Shown: positions 50,945 through 63,972, counted from the stretch's first letter. The stretch: DNA of 64,000 nt from IMCC2047 sp041395865 (GCA_041395865.1 JAWKZQ010000012.1:1-64000); one strand, 5' to 3'. Program-made: numbers and translations. The notes: generated by a model not told the origin, from the letters alone.

Positions 50945-52891
50945 TTAATGCTCCCCGGCCGGGCGACCATCCACCGAATCATCCGCTTTATCGTCACCAC
51001 GATCAGCCGTGGTCACTGTTTCATCAGTGGCATCAACACCATTACCGCTATTGCTATCACCGCTATCGGCAGGCGGCCGCGGCCGGTTGCCCGCCATGAT
51101 GTCGTCGATCTGGTCGCTATCGATGGTTTCAAACTCCATCAAGGCTTCCGCCATGGTGTGCAATTTATCCATATTATCTTTCAGTATCTGCTCTGCGGTT
51201 GCATAGCACTCATCAATAATACGGCGCACTTCCTCGTCGATCTCACGTTTGGTGGTAGCCGAAACATGGCTGCTGCTGCTCGCAGCAGAACGTCCCAGAA
51301 AGACTTCTCCCTCGTCCTCCTCGTACATGAGCGGACCCATTTTTTCAGACAGGCCCCATTTGGTCACCATACTACGCACCATACCGGTCGCACGCTGAAT
51401 ATCATTCGAAGCACCCGTGGTGACACCATCCTTGCCCAAGGTCAGCTCTTCGGCAATACGTCCGCCAAACAGGCTGCACACCTGGCTAATCAACGAGCGA
51501 CGGCTGTGGCTATAGCGATCCTCTTCCGGCAGGAACATGGTCACACCCAGAGCACGGCCACGCGGGATAATGCTCACCTTATAAACCGGATCGTGCTCAG
51601 GCACGATACGCCCTACAATAGCGTGACCCGCTTCATGATAAGCCGTATTGAGCTTTTCTTTTTCCGACATCACCATCGAGCGACGCTCTGTGCCCATCAT
51701 GATTTTGTCTTTCGCCAACTCAAATTCATTCATGCCAACCAGGCGCTTATTGGCTCGCGCAGCAAACAGCGACGCTTCGTTCACCAGGTTCGCCAGATCT
51801 GCACCGGAAAAACCAGGCGTACCACGTGCAATCACGGCGGGCTGCACATCATCGCCCAAGGGCACTTTACGCATATGCACCTTGAGAATTTGCTCACGAC
51901 CGCGAATATCCGGCAACCCAACAACCACCTGACGGTCGAAGCGTCCCGGACGCAACAGGGCCGGGTCAAGTACATCAGGGCGGTTAGTTGCCGCGATGAC
52001 GATCACACCTTCTTTGCCTTCAAAACCGTCCATCTCAACCAGCAGCTGGTTCAGGGTCTGTTCACGCTCATCGTGACCACCGCCCAAACCGGCGCCACGG
52101 TGACGGCCTACCGCGTCAATCTCATCGATAAAGATGATACAGGGCGCGTGCTTTTTAGCCTGGTCAAACATATCACGCACACGTGAGGCACCGACACCCA
52201 CGAACATTTCCACAAAGTCGGAACCGGAGATAGTAAAGAAAGGCACTTTCGCCTCGCCGGCAATGGCCTTGGCCAACAGGGTTTTACCGGTACCCGGCGA
52301 ACCAACCATCAACACACCACGCGGAATATGTCCGCCCAGGCGCTGGAATTTACCGGGGTCACGCAGGAATTCAACCAGCTCCTGCACTTCCTCTTTCGCT
52401 TCATCCACACCGGCAACGTCAGCAAAGGTCGTGTTTACCTGGTCTTCGCCAAGCATACGCGCCTTGCTCTTGCCAAAGGACATCGGGCCCTTGCCGCCAC
52501 CGGCGCCACCCTGCATCTGGCGCATGAAAAACATGAAAATCGCCAGAATGATCAGAATCGGGAAAGCCGCCACGAACAGTTGCGTCCACAGGCTTTGTTC
52601 TTCAGGTAACTTGCCCACCACCTTCACATTATGGCTAAGCAAGTCATCCATCAGCTTCGGATCGGCCACTGGCGGGCGCACCGTTTCAAAGCGGGTGTCA
52701 TCCGTAAAAACACCGGAAATCGTATAACCGTCAATCACCACCTGACGGACCCGATCACGCTGCACTTCGGCAACAAAGTCCGAATAATTGAGCGAGGGGG
52801 CCGGGCTATCGGCATTAAAATTATTGAACACCGTCAGCAGAACCGCTGCGATGACCAGCCATAAAATTAAATTCTTTGCCATGTCATTCAA
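50945..52891 (-). CDS. ftsH: ATP-dependent zinc metalloprotease FtsH
   Basis: Membrane-anchored AAA+ protease that degrades sigma32 and LpxC. It is 648 residues: two N-terminal transmembrane helices around a periplasmic domain, Walker A GSPGTGKT, Walker B IIFIDEID, second region of homology, zinc site HEAGH. The C-terminal tail (NRPRPPADSGDSN onward) is acidic and disordered. The start at 52891 has GAGG 12 nt upstream; MAKNLILW three codons later is an alternative. Its substrate sigma32 would act on the grpE promoter in this window. Confidence 0.96.
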   Translation of the reverse strand: MNDMAKNLILWLVIAAVLLTVFNNFNADSPAPSLNYSDFVAEVQRDRVRQVVIDGYTISGVFTDDTRFETVRPPVADPKLMDDLLSHNVKVVGKLPEEQSLWTQLFVAAFPILIILAIFMFFMRQMQGGAGGGKGPMSFGKSKARMLGEDQVNTTFADVAGVDEAKEEVQELVEFLRDPGKFQRLGGHIPRGVLMVGSPGTGKTLLAKAIAGEAKVPFFTISGSDFVEMFVGVGASRVRDMFDQAKKHAPCIIFIDEIDAVGRHRGAGLGGGHDEREQTLNQLLVEMDGFEGKEGVIVIAATNRPDVLDPALLRPGRFDRQVVVGLPDIRGREQILKVHMRKVPLGDDVQPAVIARGTPGFSGADLANLVNEASLFAARANKRLVGMNEFELAKDKIMMGTERRSMVMSEKEKLNTAYHEAGHAIVGRIVPEHDPVYKVSIIPRGRALGVTMFLPEEDRYSHSRRSLISQVCSLFGGRIAEELTLGKDGVTTGASNDIQRATGMVRSMVTKWGLSEKMGPLMYEEDEGEVFLGRSAASSSSHVSATTKREIDEEVRRIIDECYATAEQILKDNMDKLHTMAEALMEFETIDSDQIDDIMAGNRPRPPADSGDSNSGNGVDATDETVTTADRGDDKADDSVDGRPAGEH

Positions 52892-52962
52892 GGCAATATC
52901 CTCTCAACTTCTAAATAAATACCGGCTGCACTACGCACTACCGGTCACGTTACCCTGCGAAA

Positions 52963-53583
52963 CTACCCTTTAAACCCGCGCGCTACCAGGTATTGCTCCT
53001 TGGAGCGTGCTCGCGAGGCGTCAGGCTTACGAATCTGAACCTTGTTAAACTTTGACCGCGCAGATTGCAATAATTCGTCAAAACCCTCGCCGTGAAAAAC
53101 CTTGGCGACCAAACCGCCGCCTGAAACCAGTGTCTGCTCAGCCATATCAAGCGCCAGCTCCACCAGGTACATCGCCTTGGGCTGATCCACAGCACTCACT
53201 CCACTCATGTTGGGGGCCATATCCGAAATTACAAGGTCTACCTTATGATCCCCGAGCACGCCAACAATCTGCTCGTAGACTTCCAGCTCGGTAAAATCCC
53301 CCTGTACAAAATCGACGCCTTCAATCGGCTCCATACTGAGAATATCCGATGCGACCACCCGGCCTTTCTTCCCGACCAGCTCGACGGCCACCTGCGACCA
53401 GCCGCCAGGAGCCGAGCCCAAGTCCAGCACCGTCATGCCCGGCTTAATTAATTTATCCTTATCCTGCAGCTCCAGCAGCTTATAACTGGCGCGCGAGCGG
53501 TAACCTTCCTGCTGCGACTTCTTGACGTACTGGTCGTTGAAGTGCTCATCGAGCCAGCGTCCGCTGGATTTACTACGCGCCAT
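52963..53583 (-). CDS. rlmE: 23S rRNA 2'-O-ribose U2552 methyltransferase
   Basis: Heat-shock rRNA methyltransferase (RrmJ/FtsJ), 206 residues. SAM-binding VLDLGSAPGGWSQVA and catalytic K-D-K-E positions are in SYKLLEL, ISDMAPN and AKVFHGEGFDE. It lies upstream of ftsH and is divergent from yhbY, as expected. Confidence 0.96.
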   Translation of the reverse strand: MARSKSSGRWLDEHFNDQYVKKSQQEGYRSRASYKLLELQDKDKLIKPGMTVLDLGSAPGGWSQVAVELVGKKGRVVASDILSMEPIEGVDFVQGDFTELEVYEQIVGVLGDHKVDLVISDMAPNMSGVSAVDQPKAMYLVELALDMAEQTLVSGGGLVAKVFHGEGFDELLQSARSKFNKVQIRKPDASRARSKEQYLVARGFKG

Positions 53584-53661
53584 AATATATCGCTACTCCG
53601 AGTCTGGGGGATCCGCTATAATGACCGCCCTTTTAATCCTGTTTAAGACCTGCAAATCACT

Positions 53662-53979
53662 ATGGCGTTACCGACAGAAAAAATCAAAGCGTTTCGTGGC
53701 ATTGGCCACCACCTCAAACCCGTCGTCACCGTTTCTGAAAACGGCATTACCGAAGGTGTCGAGCTGGAACTGGATCGGGCGCTAAACGATCACGAACTTA
53801 TCAAGGTAAAAGTAAGCTGTGCCGACCGCGAGCATAAACAGGCACTTATCGAGGAACTGGTTGCAGGCTGTGGCTGCGAGCTGGTGCAGACGATCGGGAA
53901 AACCATTCTGATTTATCGCAAGGCCGCCAAACAAAACCAGAAACTATCCAACATTGTTCGCTTTTATCAACCGCGCTAA
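53662..53979 (+). CDS. yhbY: ribosome assembly RNA-binding protein YhbY
   Basis: 105 residues, a single CRM domain linked to 50S assembly. LKPVVTVSENGITEGVELELD and the GKTILIYRKA end are the CRM signature. It is the only plus-strand gene between 36 and 64 kb, divergent from rlmE as in E. coli. Confidence 0.95.
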   Translation: MALPTEKIKAFRGIGHHLKPVVTVSENGITEGVELELDRALNDHELIKVKVSCADREHKQALIEELVAGCGCELVQTIGKTILIYRKAAKQNQKLSNIVRFYQPR

Positions 53980-54031
53980 GCCATAAACAAACGGCAGCCC
54001 TAGGCTGCCGTTGCCATCAAACGCATTCAGT

Positions 54032-54504
54032 CTAAATGTGCTCCACCGAAATAATCTCGAATTCCACCAGACCGCCAGGCACATTCACACCAACCACATC
54101 GCCTTCCATCTTGCCAATCAGTCCGCGGGCAATCGGAGAGCTAATGGATATTTTGCGGTACTTCATGTCCGCCTCATCCTCGCCGACAATCTGGTAACTG
54201 ACTACCTCTTCTGTATCAATATTTTCCAGCTCGACCGTAACACCAAAAATCACTTTGCCCGTATTGTTAATCGTTGTGACATCAATCACCTGGGCATTTG
54301 AGAGCTTGCCTTCAATTTCCTTGATGCGCCCCTCAATAAAGCCTTGCTGTTCGCGCGCAGCATGATATTCGGCATTTTCCTTGAGATCCCCGTGCGCACG
54401 CGCCTCGGCAATCGCCTCAATCACATTCGGACGCTCAATGGTTTTCAGGCGCTCCAGCTCTTCGCGTAGCAGCTTTTCGCCGTGCTTACTCATTGGAAAT
54501 TTGT

Positions 54505-54508
<4 letters not shown>
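54032..54508 (-). CDS. greA: transcription elongation factor GreA
   Basis: Rescues backtracked RNA polymerase by stimulating transcript cleavage. It is 158 residues: an N-terminal coiled coil with acidic tip (ERPNVIEAIAEARAHGDLKENAEYH, positions about 21-45) and a C-terminal FKBP-like domain ending SPIARGLIGK. Its ATGA start overlaps the carB stop by 4 bp, implying coupling. Confidence 0.97.
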
Positions 54509-57732
<3,224 letters not shown>

Positions 57733-57766
57733 GTGTTTCGGTTCGCTCGTCGGGTCTTGCAGGCGC

Positions 57767-58921
57767 CTACTGGGCGGCCACTCGCATCAATTCGATAAAT
57801 CTGTCAAACAATGGCGCCACATCGTGCGGGCCAGGGCTGGCTTCCGGGTGTCCCTGGAAGCTGTAGGCAGGCTTGTCCGTTCGCTGGATACCCTGCAGGG
57901 ACTGGTCAAACAGGGATATATGCGTCGCTTCAAGGTTAGCCGGCATGGAGGTTTCATCCACAGCAAAACCATGGTTCTGACTGGTAATCATCACGGTTTT
58001 TGCAGCAACATCCTGCACGGGGTGGTTAGCGCCATGGTGCCCGAACTTCATCTTAACGGTTTTCGCACCACTGGCCAGTGCCAGCAGCTGGTGCCCCAGG
58101 CAAATACCAAATACCGGTATATCGGTTTCCAGAAATTCCTGAATCGCCGTGATGGCATAATCGCAGGGTTCCGGGTCGCCAGGGCCATTGGAAAGAAAAA
58201 CGCCATCAGGGTTTAAGGCAAACACCTCGGAGGCCGGCGTCTTAGCGGGCACAACCGTCAAACGGCACCCCCGCGAGGCCAGCATCCGCAAAATATTGCG
58301 CTTCACGCCAAAGTCATAGGCCACTACATGGTAGGGCTTGTGCTCCGGTGCAACAAAGCCGGAGTTATCCTCCGCCCACTTCCACTCGCCCTCCGTCCAT
58401 TCATAGGGCTCGGAAACAGTCACCTCTTTGGCCAGGTCCATTCCTTTCAAACCCGGGAATGCCCGCGCAGCGCTCAACGCCTCGTCAATCGCCTGCTGCT
58501 CGTTAGCGCCCGCCTCCAGCACTTTCACACAACCGTTCTGGGCGCCTTTTTCACGCAGAATCCGCGTCAGGCGACGGGTATCAATTTCCGCAATGCCCAC
58601 CACGTTACGACGTGTCAGGTATTCATCCAGGGTTTCTGTCTTACGCCAGTTACTGGCAAGCAGGGGCAGGTTGCGAATCACCAGCCCAGCCGCCCAAACG
58701 CGATCAGACTCTTCGTCTTCGTCATTGGTGCCGGTACTGCCGATATGAGAATAGGTCAGGGTAACAATCTGGCTGGCATAGGAAGGGTCTGTCAGGATTT
58801 CCTGGTAACCGGTCATGGCGGTATTGAAAACCACCTCACCAGTGGCTTGGCCATCAGCCCCGATTGCCACACCTTTAAAAATACTACCGTCGGCTAATGC
58901 CAATATGGCCTGTCTAGTCAA
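57767..58921 (-). CDS. carA: carbamoyl-phosphate synthase small (glutaminase) subunit
   Basis: Supplies ammonia from glutamine to CarB. A TTG start at 58921 is preferred: GAGGG lies 9 nt upstream and the protein then begins (M)TRQAILALADGSIF, 384 residues against 382 in E. coli. The ATG at 58948 has no ribosome site. The class I glutaminase triad is in PVFGICLGHQLLALA and GHPEASPGPHD. Its leader has a promoter with a 20-bp palindrome and a terminator-like hairpin. Confidence 0.94.
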   Translation of the reverse strand: MTRQAILALADGSIFKGVAIGADGQATGEVVFNTAMTGYQEILTDPSYASQIVTLTYSHIGSTGTNDEDEESDRVWAAGLVIRNLPLLASNWRKTETLDEYLTRRNVVGIAEIDTRRLTRILREKGAQNGCVKVLEAGANEQQAIDEALSAARAFPGLKGMDLAKEVTVSEPYEWTEGEWKWAEDNSGFVAPEHKPYHVVAYDFGVKRNILRMLASRGCRLTVVPAKTPASEVFALNPDGVFLSNGPGDPEPCDYAITAIQEFLETDIPVFGICLGHQLLALASGAKTVKMKFGHHGANHPVQDVAAKTVMITSQNHGFAVDETSMPANLEATHISLFDQSLQGIQRTDKPAYSFQGHPEASPGPHDVAPLFDRFIELMRVAAQ

Positions 58922-58961
58922 GCTAATGTCCCTCACCCATTTATTCAACGATAAACTGCAA

Positions 58962-58997
58962 AAAAGCGAGACAGGACAGACATCCTATCTCGCTTTT
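58962..58997 (-). terminator. terminator-like hairpin in carA leader
   Basis: On the minus strand a 14-bp stem with one mismatch (AAAAGCGAGA-x-AGGA against TCCT-x-TCTCGCTTTT, loop TGTCTG) ends in a T run. It lies between dapB and carA, downstream of the predicted carA promoter, so it could be an attenuator and also stop dapB transcripts. Confidence 0.65.
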
Positions 58998-59031
58998 GAA
59001 AACTGGGACGAACTTACATGGTCGTCGGGGG

Positions 59032-59051
59032 CTGAATTCTACGGAATTCAG
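59032..59051. promoter_or_regulatory. 20-bp palindrome over the carA promoter
   Basis: CTGAATTCCGTAGAATTCAG is a perfect palindrome with 8-bp arms and CGTA centre. It covers the -10 element. The half-site TGAAT recalls ArgR boxes but the spacing (8 instead of 4) does not fit, so the regulator is open. Confidence 0.5.
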
Positions 59052-59064
59052 CAAGATTTGTCCA
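59036..59064 (-). promoter_or_regulatory. sigma70 promoter for carAB
   Basis: On the minus strand TGGACA (59064-59059) and TAGAAT (59041-59036) are separated by exactly 17 bp. The predicted transcript starts near 59029, leaving a leader of about 110 nt that contains the attenuator-like hairpin. Confidence 0.65.
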
Positions 59065-59116
59065 TTTTTCTCTGCACTGCAAGCACAAAGAAAAAAGCCC
59101 GACCACCATCAAAGAA

Positions 59117-59920
59117 CTACTTGAGATTCAGCACATCCTGCATATCAAACAGCCCCTTTTGCTCACCGCTCAACCACTGCGCCGCACGCACGGCACCACG
59201 CGCGAAGGACAGTCGGCTCGAAGCCTTGTGAGTGATTTCAACACGTTCCCCGTCGGCCGCAAAAATCACGGTATGATCGCCGACGATATCGCCCGCCCGA
59301 ACCGTGGCAAACCCGATGGTTTCACGCTCACGAGCGCCCGTCTGACCTTCTCGCCCATAAACGGCGCATTTGGACAGATCCCGATCAAGCGCCTTGGCAA
59401 CCACCTCACCCATGCTTAAAGCCGTACCGGATGGCGCATCGACCTTGTGGCGATGGTGCGCCTCATAGACTTCGATATCCACATCATCGCCCAGCACTCG
59501 CGCCGCAATATCCAGCAGCTTGAAACACAGGTTCACACCGGTACTAAAGTTTGATGCCACGCAAAGCGCCGTATCATCTGCCGCGTCCAGTAGCTGCGAC
59601 TTCTCCGCATCCGTAAAACCGGTGGTTCCCACTACCAGCTTTTTACCATGCGCCGCACAAAGCGCGGCGTTAGCCAGCGTTGCAGCCGGCGCCGTAAAAT
59701 CAATCAGCACGTCAAACTGGTCAATCACATCCGCAAGACTGCCAACTACGCTTACCCCGATCGCACCAATACCGGCCAGTTCACCGGCATCCACACCAAC
59801 CAAAGAACTTTCCGGCAGTACAACGGCGGCCGTCAGCTCAGCATCTTCGGCCTGCACGACCGCTTCAACCAACGCTTTACCCATTCGCCCGGCCGCGCCG
59901 GTCACTGCGATACGTGTCAT
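59117..59920 (-). CDS. dapB: 4-hydroxy-tetrahydrodipicolinate reductase
   Basis: NAD(P)H-dependent step in lysine and diaminopimelate synthesis. The start at 59920 (AGGA 7 nt upstream) gives 267 residues beginning MTRIAVTGAAGRMGKALVEAV, the nucleotide-binding motif. The catalytic EAHHRHKVDAPSGTAL segment is intact. It lies between dnaJ and carA as in Pseudomonas. Confidence 0.96.
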   Translation of the reverse strand: MTRIAVTGAAGRMGKALVEAVVQAEDAELTAAVVLPESSLVGVDAGELAGIGAIGVSVVGSLADVIDQFDVLIDFTAPAATLANAALCAAHGKKLVVGTTGFTDAEKSQLLDAADDTALCVASNFSTGVNLCFKLLDIAARVLGDDVDIEVYEAHHRHKVDAPSGTALSMGEVVAKALDRDLSKCAVYGREGQTGARERETIGFATVRAGDIVGDHTVIFAADGERVEITHKASSRLSFARGAVRAAQWLSGEQKGLFDMQDVLNLK

Positions 59921-59998
59921 GTTTTTTCCTGCTCTAACCATTTAGAAGTGTTCAACTGCGAATTCCGGTTGCGAGCGCCGACATGGGCGCCCCTAGCG

Positions 59999-61129
59999 TT
60001 ACAATTTCATATCATCGAAAAAGCTTTTCACCCCTGCAAACCAGGAAGACTTCTTCGGCGACTGATTGGCGCCATCATGATCCAGCGATTCCTGAAATTT
60101 GCGCAGCAGCTCTTTCTGCTCGGCATTCAGGTTCACCGGCGTTTCAACCATCACGCGACACAGCAAATCGCCCGTTGCACCACCCCGCACCGGCTTCACA
60201 CCCTTGCCGCGCATGCGAAATAGCTTGTTGGTCTGGGTTTCAGGCGGAATTTTCAGTTTGACACGACCATCCAGGGTCGGCACTTCCAACTCACCCCCCA
60301 ATGCCGCATCCACAAAACTAATGGGGACTTCACAGTAGAGGTTGGCGCCATCGCGCGTGAAAATCTTATGATCGCGCACGGTAACCTGCACATACAAGTC
60401 GCCTGGCGGCCCGCCATGCACACCGGCTTCACCCTCACCCGTCAGCCGAATACGGTCACCCGTATCCACTCCAGGCGGAATTTTAACCGACAGCGTTTTG
60501 GTTTCCTCTACACGGCCAGCGCCGTGGCACTTATGGCAGGGGTTTTTAATCGTTTTACCCTGACCCTTACAGCGCGGACAGGTCTGCTGCACAGAAAAGA
60601 AACCCTGCTGCATGCGCACCTGACCAACCCCGCCACAGGTGGGGCAGTCCTCTGGTTGAGAACCCTTGGCGGCACCCGAGCCATCACACTCACCGCAGCC
60701 CACCATGGAAGGCACCTTGATCTTGACTTGAGTCCCCTTAACCGCGTCCTCCAGGTCCAAATCCAGGCTATAGCCAAGATCGGCGCCACGCTGCACATGG
60801 CTGCGCTGCCGACCTCCGCCACCAAATATATCGCCAAACACATCGCCAAATACATCGCTGAAGCTGGCTCCACCACCGAAACCATGACCACCACCGGCAT
60901 TCGGGTCAACGCCGGCATGGCCAAACTGGTCATACGCCGCCCGTTTTTCACCGTCAGAAAGGATTTCGTAGGCTTCGTTTACCTCCTTAAAATGCGACTC
61001 AGCACTCTTGTCATCCGGGTTACGGTCCGGGTGGTACTTCATCGCCAAACGGCGGTAAGCCTTTTTAACTTCCTTACTGTCGGCATCCTTCGAGACACCC
61101 AATACTTCGTAATAATCGCGTTTTGACAT
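59999..61129 (-). CDS. dnaJ: chaperone DnaJ
   Basis: Hsp40 cochaperone stimulating DnaK. It is 376 residues: J domain with HPD (YHPDRNPDD), Gly/Phe-rich linker, four CxxCxGxG zinc repeats (CGECDGSG, CPTCGGVG, CPRCKGQG, CHKCHGAG) and C-terminal substrate domains. It follows dnaK over 101 bp containing a hairpin. Confidence 0.97.
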   Translation of the reverse strand: MSKRDYYEVLGVSKDADSKEVKKAYRRLAMKYHPDRNPDDKSAESHFKEVNEAYEILSDGEKRAAYDQFGHAGVDPNAGGGHGFGGGASFSDVFGDVFGDIFGGGGRQRSHVQRGADLGYSLDLDLEDAVKGTQVKIKVPSMVGCGECDGSGAAKGSQPEDCPTCGGVGQVRMQQGFFSVQQTCPRCKGQGKTIKNPCHKCHGAGRVEETKTLSVKIPPGVDTGDRIRLTGEGEAGVHGGPPGDLYVQVTVRDHKIFTRDGANLYCEVPISFVDAALGGELEVPTLDGRVKLKIPPETQTNKLFRMRGKGVKPVRGGATGDLLCRVMVETPVNLNAEQKELLRKFQESLDHDGANQSPKKSSWFAGVKSFFDDMKL

Positions 61130-61161
61130 AGGAACTAAACTATCTACCTGTATAAGGACAC

Positions 61162-61191
61162 AAAGGCGCTCGACCGAAACCGAGCGCCTTT
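61162..61191 (-). terminator. dnaK-dnaJ intergenic hairpin
   Basis: AAAGGCGCTCG and CGAGCGCCTTT form a perfect 11-bp stem with an 8-nt loop and a short T tail on the minus strand. It probably reduces dnaJ expression relative to dnaK or stabilises the dnaK message instead of fully ending transcription. Confidence 0.55.
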
Positions 61192-61230
61192 GAGCAGCCT
61201 AAAAACCGCTGAGCCCAATGGCCCCCCGGC

Positions 61231-63153
61231 TTATTTGTTTTTATCGTCTTTCATTTCTTCAAATTCAGCATCGACAGCATCATCAGCGTTATCGGAACCC
61301 TGAGAGCTTTCTCCCGCCGCATCTGCGGCTTGAGCCTGCTCGGCATACATCTTCTGAGCCACGCCGGAGGAAGCCTCTGTCAACGCCTTAGTCTTAGCTT
61401 CAATGTCATCCTTGTCATCTGTCTTCAGCGCCGCTTCCAGGTCTGAAATAGCCGCTTCGATGCTGGTTTTCTCATCCTCCGAAACCTTGTCACCCGCTTC
61501 TTCCAGCATTTTACGGGTTGCATGCACCAGGCTATCGCCCTGATTGCGCACCGCCACCAGCTCTTCAAACTTGCGATCCTCTTCAGCGTGAGATTCCGCA
61601 TCACGCACCATGGCGTCTACGTCTTCATCACTCAAACCGCCCGATGCCTTGATTTCAATGGACTGTTCTTTGCCCGTTGCCTTGTCCTTGGCACTCACGT
61701 TCAGGATACCGTTGGCATCCAGGTCAAAGCTCACCTCGATCTGAGGCATGCCGCGTGGCGCAGGCGGGATATCAGCCAAATCGAAACGTCCCAGCGACTT
61801 GTTCTGCGAGGCCTGCTTACGCTCACCCTGACAGACATGGATAGTTACGGCAGACTGATTGTCTTCAGCGGTAGAGAACACCTGTGTTTTCTTGGTCGGA
61901 ATGGTGGTGTTCTTTTCAATCAGAACCGTCATCACACCGCCCATGGTTTCGATACCCAGAGACAGAGGCGTCACATCCAGCAACAGCACATCTTTCACGT
62001 CACCGGACAGAACCGCCGCCTGAATGGATGCACCCACAGCCACAGCTTCATCAGGGTTAACGTCCTTACGCGCTTCTTTGCCGAAAAACTCTTTCACCTT
62101 CTCCTGCACCAGCGGCATACGGGTTTGCCCGCCCACCAGAATCACGTCGTCAATTTCGCTGGCAGACAGATCTGCATCCTGCAGCGCCTGCTTAACCGGC
62201 GCCAGGGATTTAGTTACCAGGTCTTCCACCAGGGCTTCGAACTTGGCACGCGTCACTTTCACGTTCAAGTGCTTCGGCCCGCTCGCATCAGCCGTGATGT
62301 AAGGCAGGTTCACATCGGTCTGCTGAGAGCTGGACAGCTCAATCTTGGCCTTTTCAGCTGCCTCTTTCAGACGCTGCAGGGCCAGCGGATCATTGTGCAG
62401 ATCAATGCCCGTTTCTTTCTTGAACTCGTCTGACAGATAATCAATCAAACGCAGGTCAAAGTCCTCACCACCCAGGAAGGTATCACCGTTGGTGGACAGC
62501 ACTTCAAACTGGTGCTCGCCGTCAACCTCTGCAATCTCGATGATGGAGATATCAAAGGTACCGCCACCCAGGTCATAAACGGCAACGGTGGAGTCACCGC
62601 GCTTCTTGTCCATACCATAGGCCAGCGCTGCCGCTGTTGGCTCGTTGATGATACGTTTCACATCCAATCCAGCGATACGGCCCGCATCCTTTGTTGCCTG
62701 ACGCTGAGAGTCGTTGAAATATGCAGGCACCGTAATGACCGCCTCGGTAACCTTTTCACCCAGGTAGTCTTCCGCTGTTTTCTTCATCTTTTTCAGCACT
62801 TCGGCAGAAATTTGCGGCGGCGCTTTTTTATCGCCCTTCACCTCAACCCAGGCATCGCCATTATCGGCCGCAACAATCTTGTAAGGCACCATTTTGATGT
62901 CCTTTTGCACCACGTCGTCACCAAAACGACGGCCAATCAGGCGCTTGATCGCAAACAGGGTGTTATTCGGGTTGGTTACAGCCTGACGTTTAGCCGGCTG
63001 GCCTACCAGTACTTCATTATCTTCGGTAAAAGCAACAATGGAGGGCGTGGTACGATCGCCTTCGGCATTTTCAATAACCTTTGGCTTATCGCCTTCCATC
63101 ACGGACACACACGAGTTCGTTGTACCCAGGTCAATTCCGATAATTTTGCCCAT
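61231..63153 (-). CDS. dnaK: chaperone DnaK
   Basis: Hsp70 chaperone, 640 residues. N-terminal ATPase with GIDLGTTNSCVSVMEG and VYDLGGGTFDISIIE, a substrate-binding domain, and the acidic C-terminal EEMKDDKNK end that binds cochaperones. It lies between grpE and dnaJ. Confidence 0.98.
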   Translation of the reverse strand: MGKIIGIDLGTTNSCVSVMEGDKPKVIENAEGDRTTPSIVAFTEDNEVLVGQPAKRQAVTNPNNTLFAIKRLIGRRFGDDVVQKDIKMVPYKIVAADNGDAWVEVKGDKKAPPQISAEVLKKMKKTAEDYLGEKVTEAVITVPAYFNDSQRQATKDAGRIAGLDVKRIINEPTAAALAYGMDKKRGDSTVAVYDLGGGTFDISIIEIAEVDGEHQFEVLSTNGDTFLGGEDFDLRLIDYLSDEFKKETGIDLHNDPLALQRLKEAAEKAKIELSSSQQTDVNLPYITADASGPKHLNVKVTRAKFEALVEDLVTKSLAPVKQALQDADLSASEIDDVILVGGQTRMPLVQEKVKEFFGKEARKDVNPDEAVAVGASIQAAVLSGDVKDVLLLDVTPLSLGIETMGGVMTVLIEKNTTIPTKKTQVFSTAEDNQSAVTIHVCQGERKQASQNKSLGRFDLADIPPAPRGMPQIEVSFDLDANGILNVSAKDKATGKEQSIEIKASGGLSDEDVDAMVRDAESHAEEDRKFEELVAVRNQGDSLVHATRKMLEEAGDKVSEDEKTSIEAAISDLEAALKTDDKDDIEAKTKALTEASSGVAQKMYAEQAQAADAAGESSQGSDNADDAVDAEFEEMKDDKNK

Positions 63154-63223
63154 CTCTTTCTACTCCAAACTTGAATCTTTGAAACCTAAAAACAAACACA
63201 CTTTTTGTGCGGATTAATCTCTA

Positions 63224-63251
63224 ATATTGGACTGCTTTAGCCGTTTTCAAG
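63224..63251 (-). promoter_or_regulatory. probable sigma32 promoter before dnaK
   Basis: On the minus strand CTTGAAA (63251-63245) is followed after 13 bp by TCCAATAT (63231-63224), a partial match to the CCCCATNT heat-shock -10 element. It lies in the grpE-dnaK gap. Confidence 0.5.
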
Positions 63252-63269
63252 CCTAACGTGTAAAAACGG

Positions 63270-63893
63270 TTAAGCCTGCTCGTCAATTTTTGGCGCAGCT
63301 GCTGCCTTCGAGACCATCACCATGGCTGGACGCACCAAACGACCATGCAGGCTGTAGCCTTTTTGCAAAACCGCCACCACCGTATTCGGCTCCACATCGG
63401 GGTTTTCCACCATAGACATCGCCTGATGCCGCTGAGGGTCAAACGGCTCGCCTTCAGGGTCAATCTGCTCAATCTTAAATTTGCCCAGGGCTTTCACGAA
63501 GCTGTCCAGCGTCATCTCCACCCCCTCAACAATTGCCTTGGCAGACTCACCGGCCGCCTCCGCGGCCTGCAACGCACGCTCCAGGTTATCCACTACCGGC
63601 AACAGTTCACCGGTAAGCTTTTCCAGGGCAAACTTGTGGGCGTTCTCTACATCGCGCTCGGCACGACGACGCACATTCTGCATTTCCGCCTGCGCGCGCA
63701 GCTCGCTGTCTTTATTGGCTGCCGCTTCTGCCTGTGCGGCCGCCAATTCAGCCTTCAACTCCTCAAGGGCAGCATGCTCGGGCAGCAGCTCAACTGTCTC
63801 ATCTGCCCCCGGGATTTCTCCCGCGGCCTGATTCTGCGCTTCAGCCTCAGTCACGTCCTGCTCTGTTTCCTGAGTGGCCTTTTCTTCTGCCAT
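63270..63893 (-). CDS. grpE: nucleotide exchange factor GrpE
   Basis: Releases ADP from DnaK. The ATG at 63893 (GGAGG 9 nt upstream) gives 207 residues; the longer frame is leader. The N-terminus is acidic and disordered, then a long coiled coil (ALEELKAELAAAQAEAAANK), RRAERDVENAHKFALEKL, and the C-terminal beta domain LQKGYSLHGRLVRPAMVMVS. Confidence 0.96.
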   Translation of the reverse strand: MAEEKATQETEQDVTEAEAQNQAAGEIPGADETVELLPEHAALEELKAELAAAQAEAAANKDSELRAQAEMQNVRRRAERDVENAHKFALEKLTGELLPVVDNLERALQAAEAAGESAKAIVEGVEMTLDSFVKALGKFKIEQIDPEGEPFDPQRHQAMSMVENPDVEPNTVVAVLQKGYSLHGRLVRPAMVMVSKAAAAPKIDEQA

Positions 63894-63972
63894 GACCTTA
63901 AACCTCCAGCCTTTATACATTCAAAATTTGTTATGCCGCCCAGCGGCGGCTACCACAATTAGCCTGCTAGCT

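Noticed and set aside
50937..50948. AGGGCCTGTTAA at the folP-ftsH junction resembling the MITE end
   Set aside because: A single 12-bp match with no second inverted end nearby.
59032..59051. ArgR box at the carA promoter
   Set aside because: TGAAT and ATTCA half-sites are present but 8 bp apart; the ArgR box has 4.
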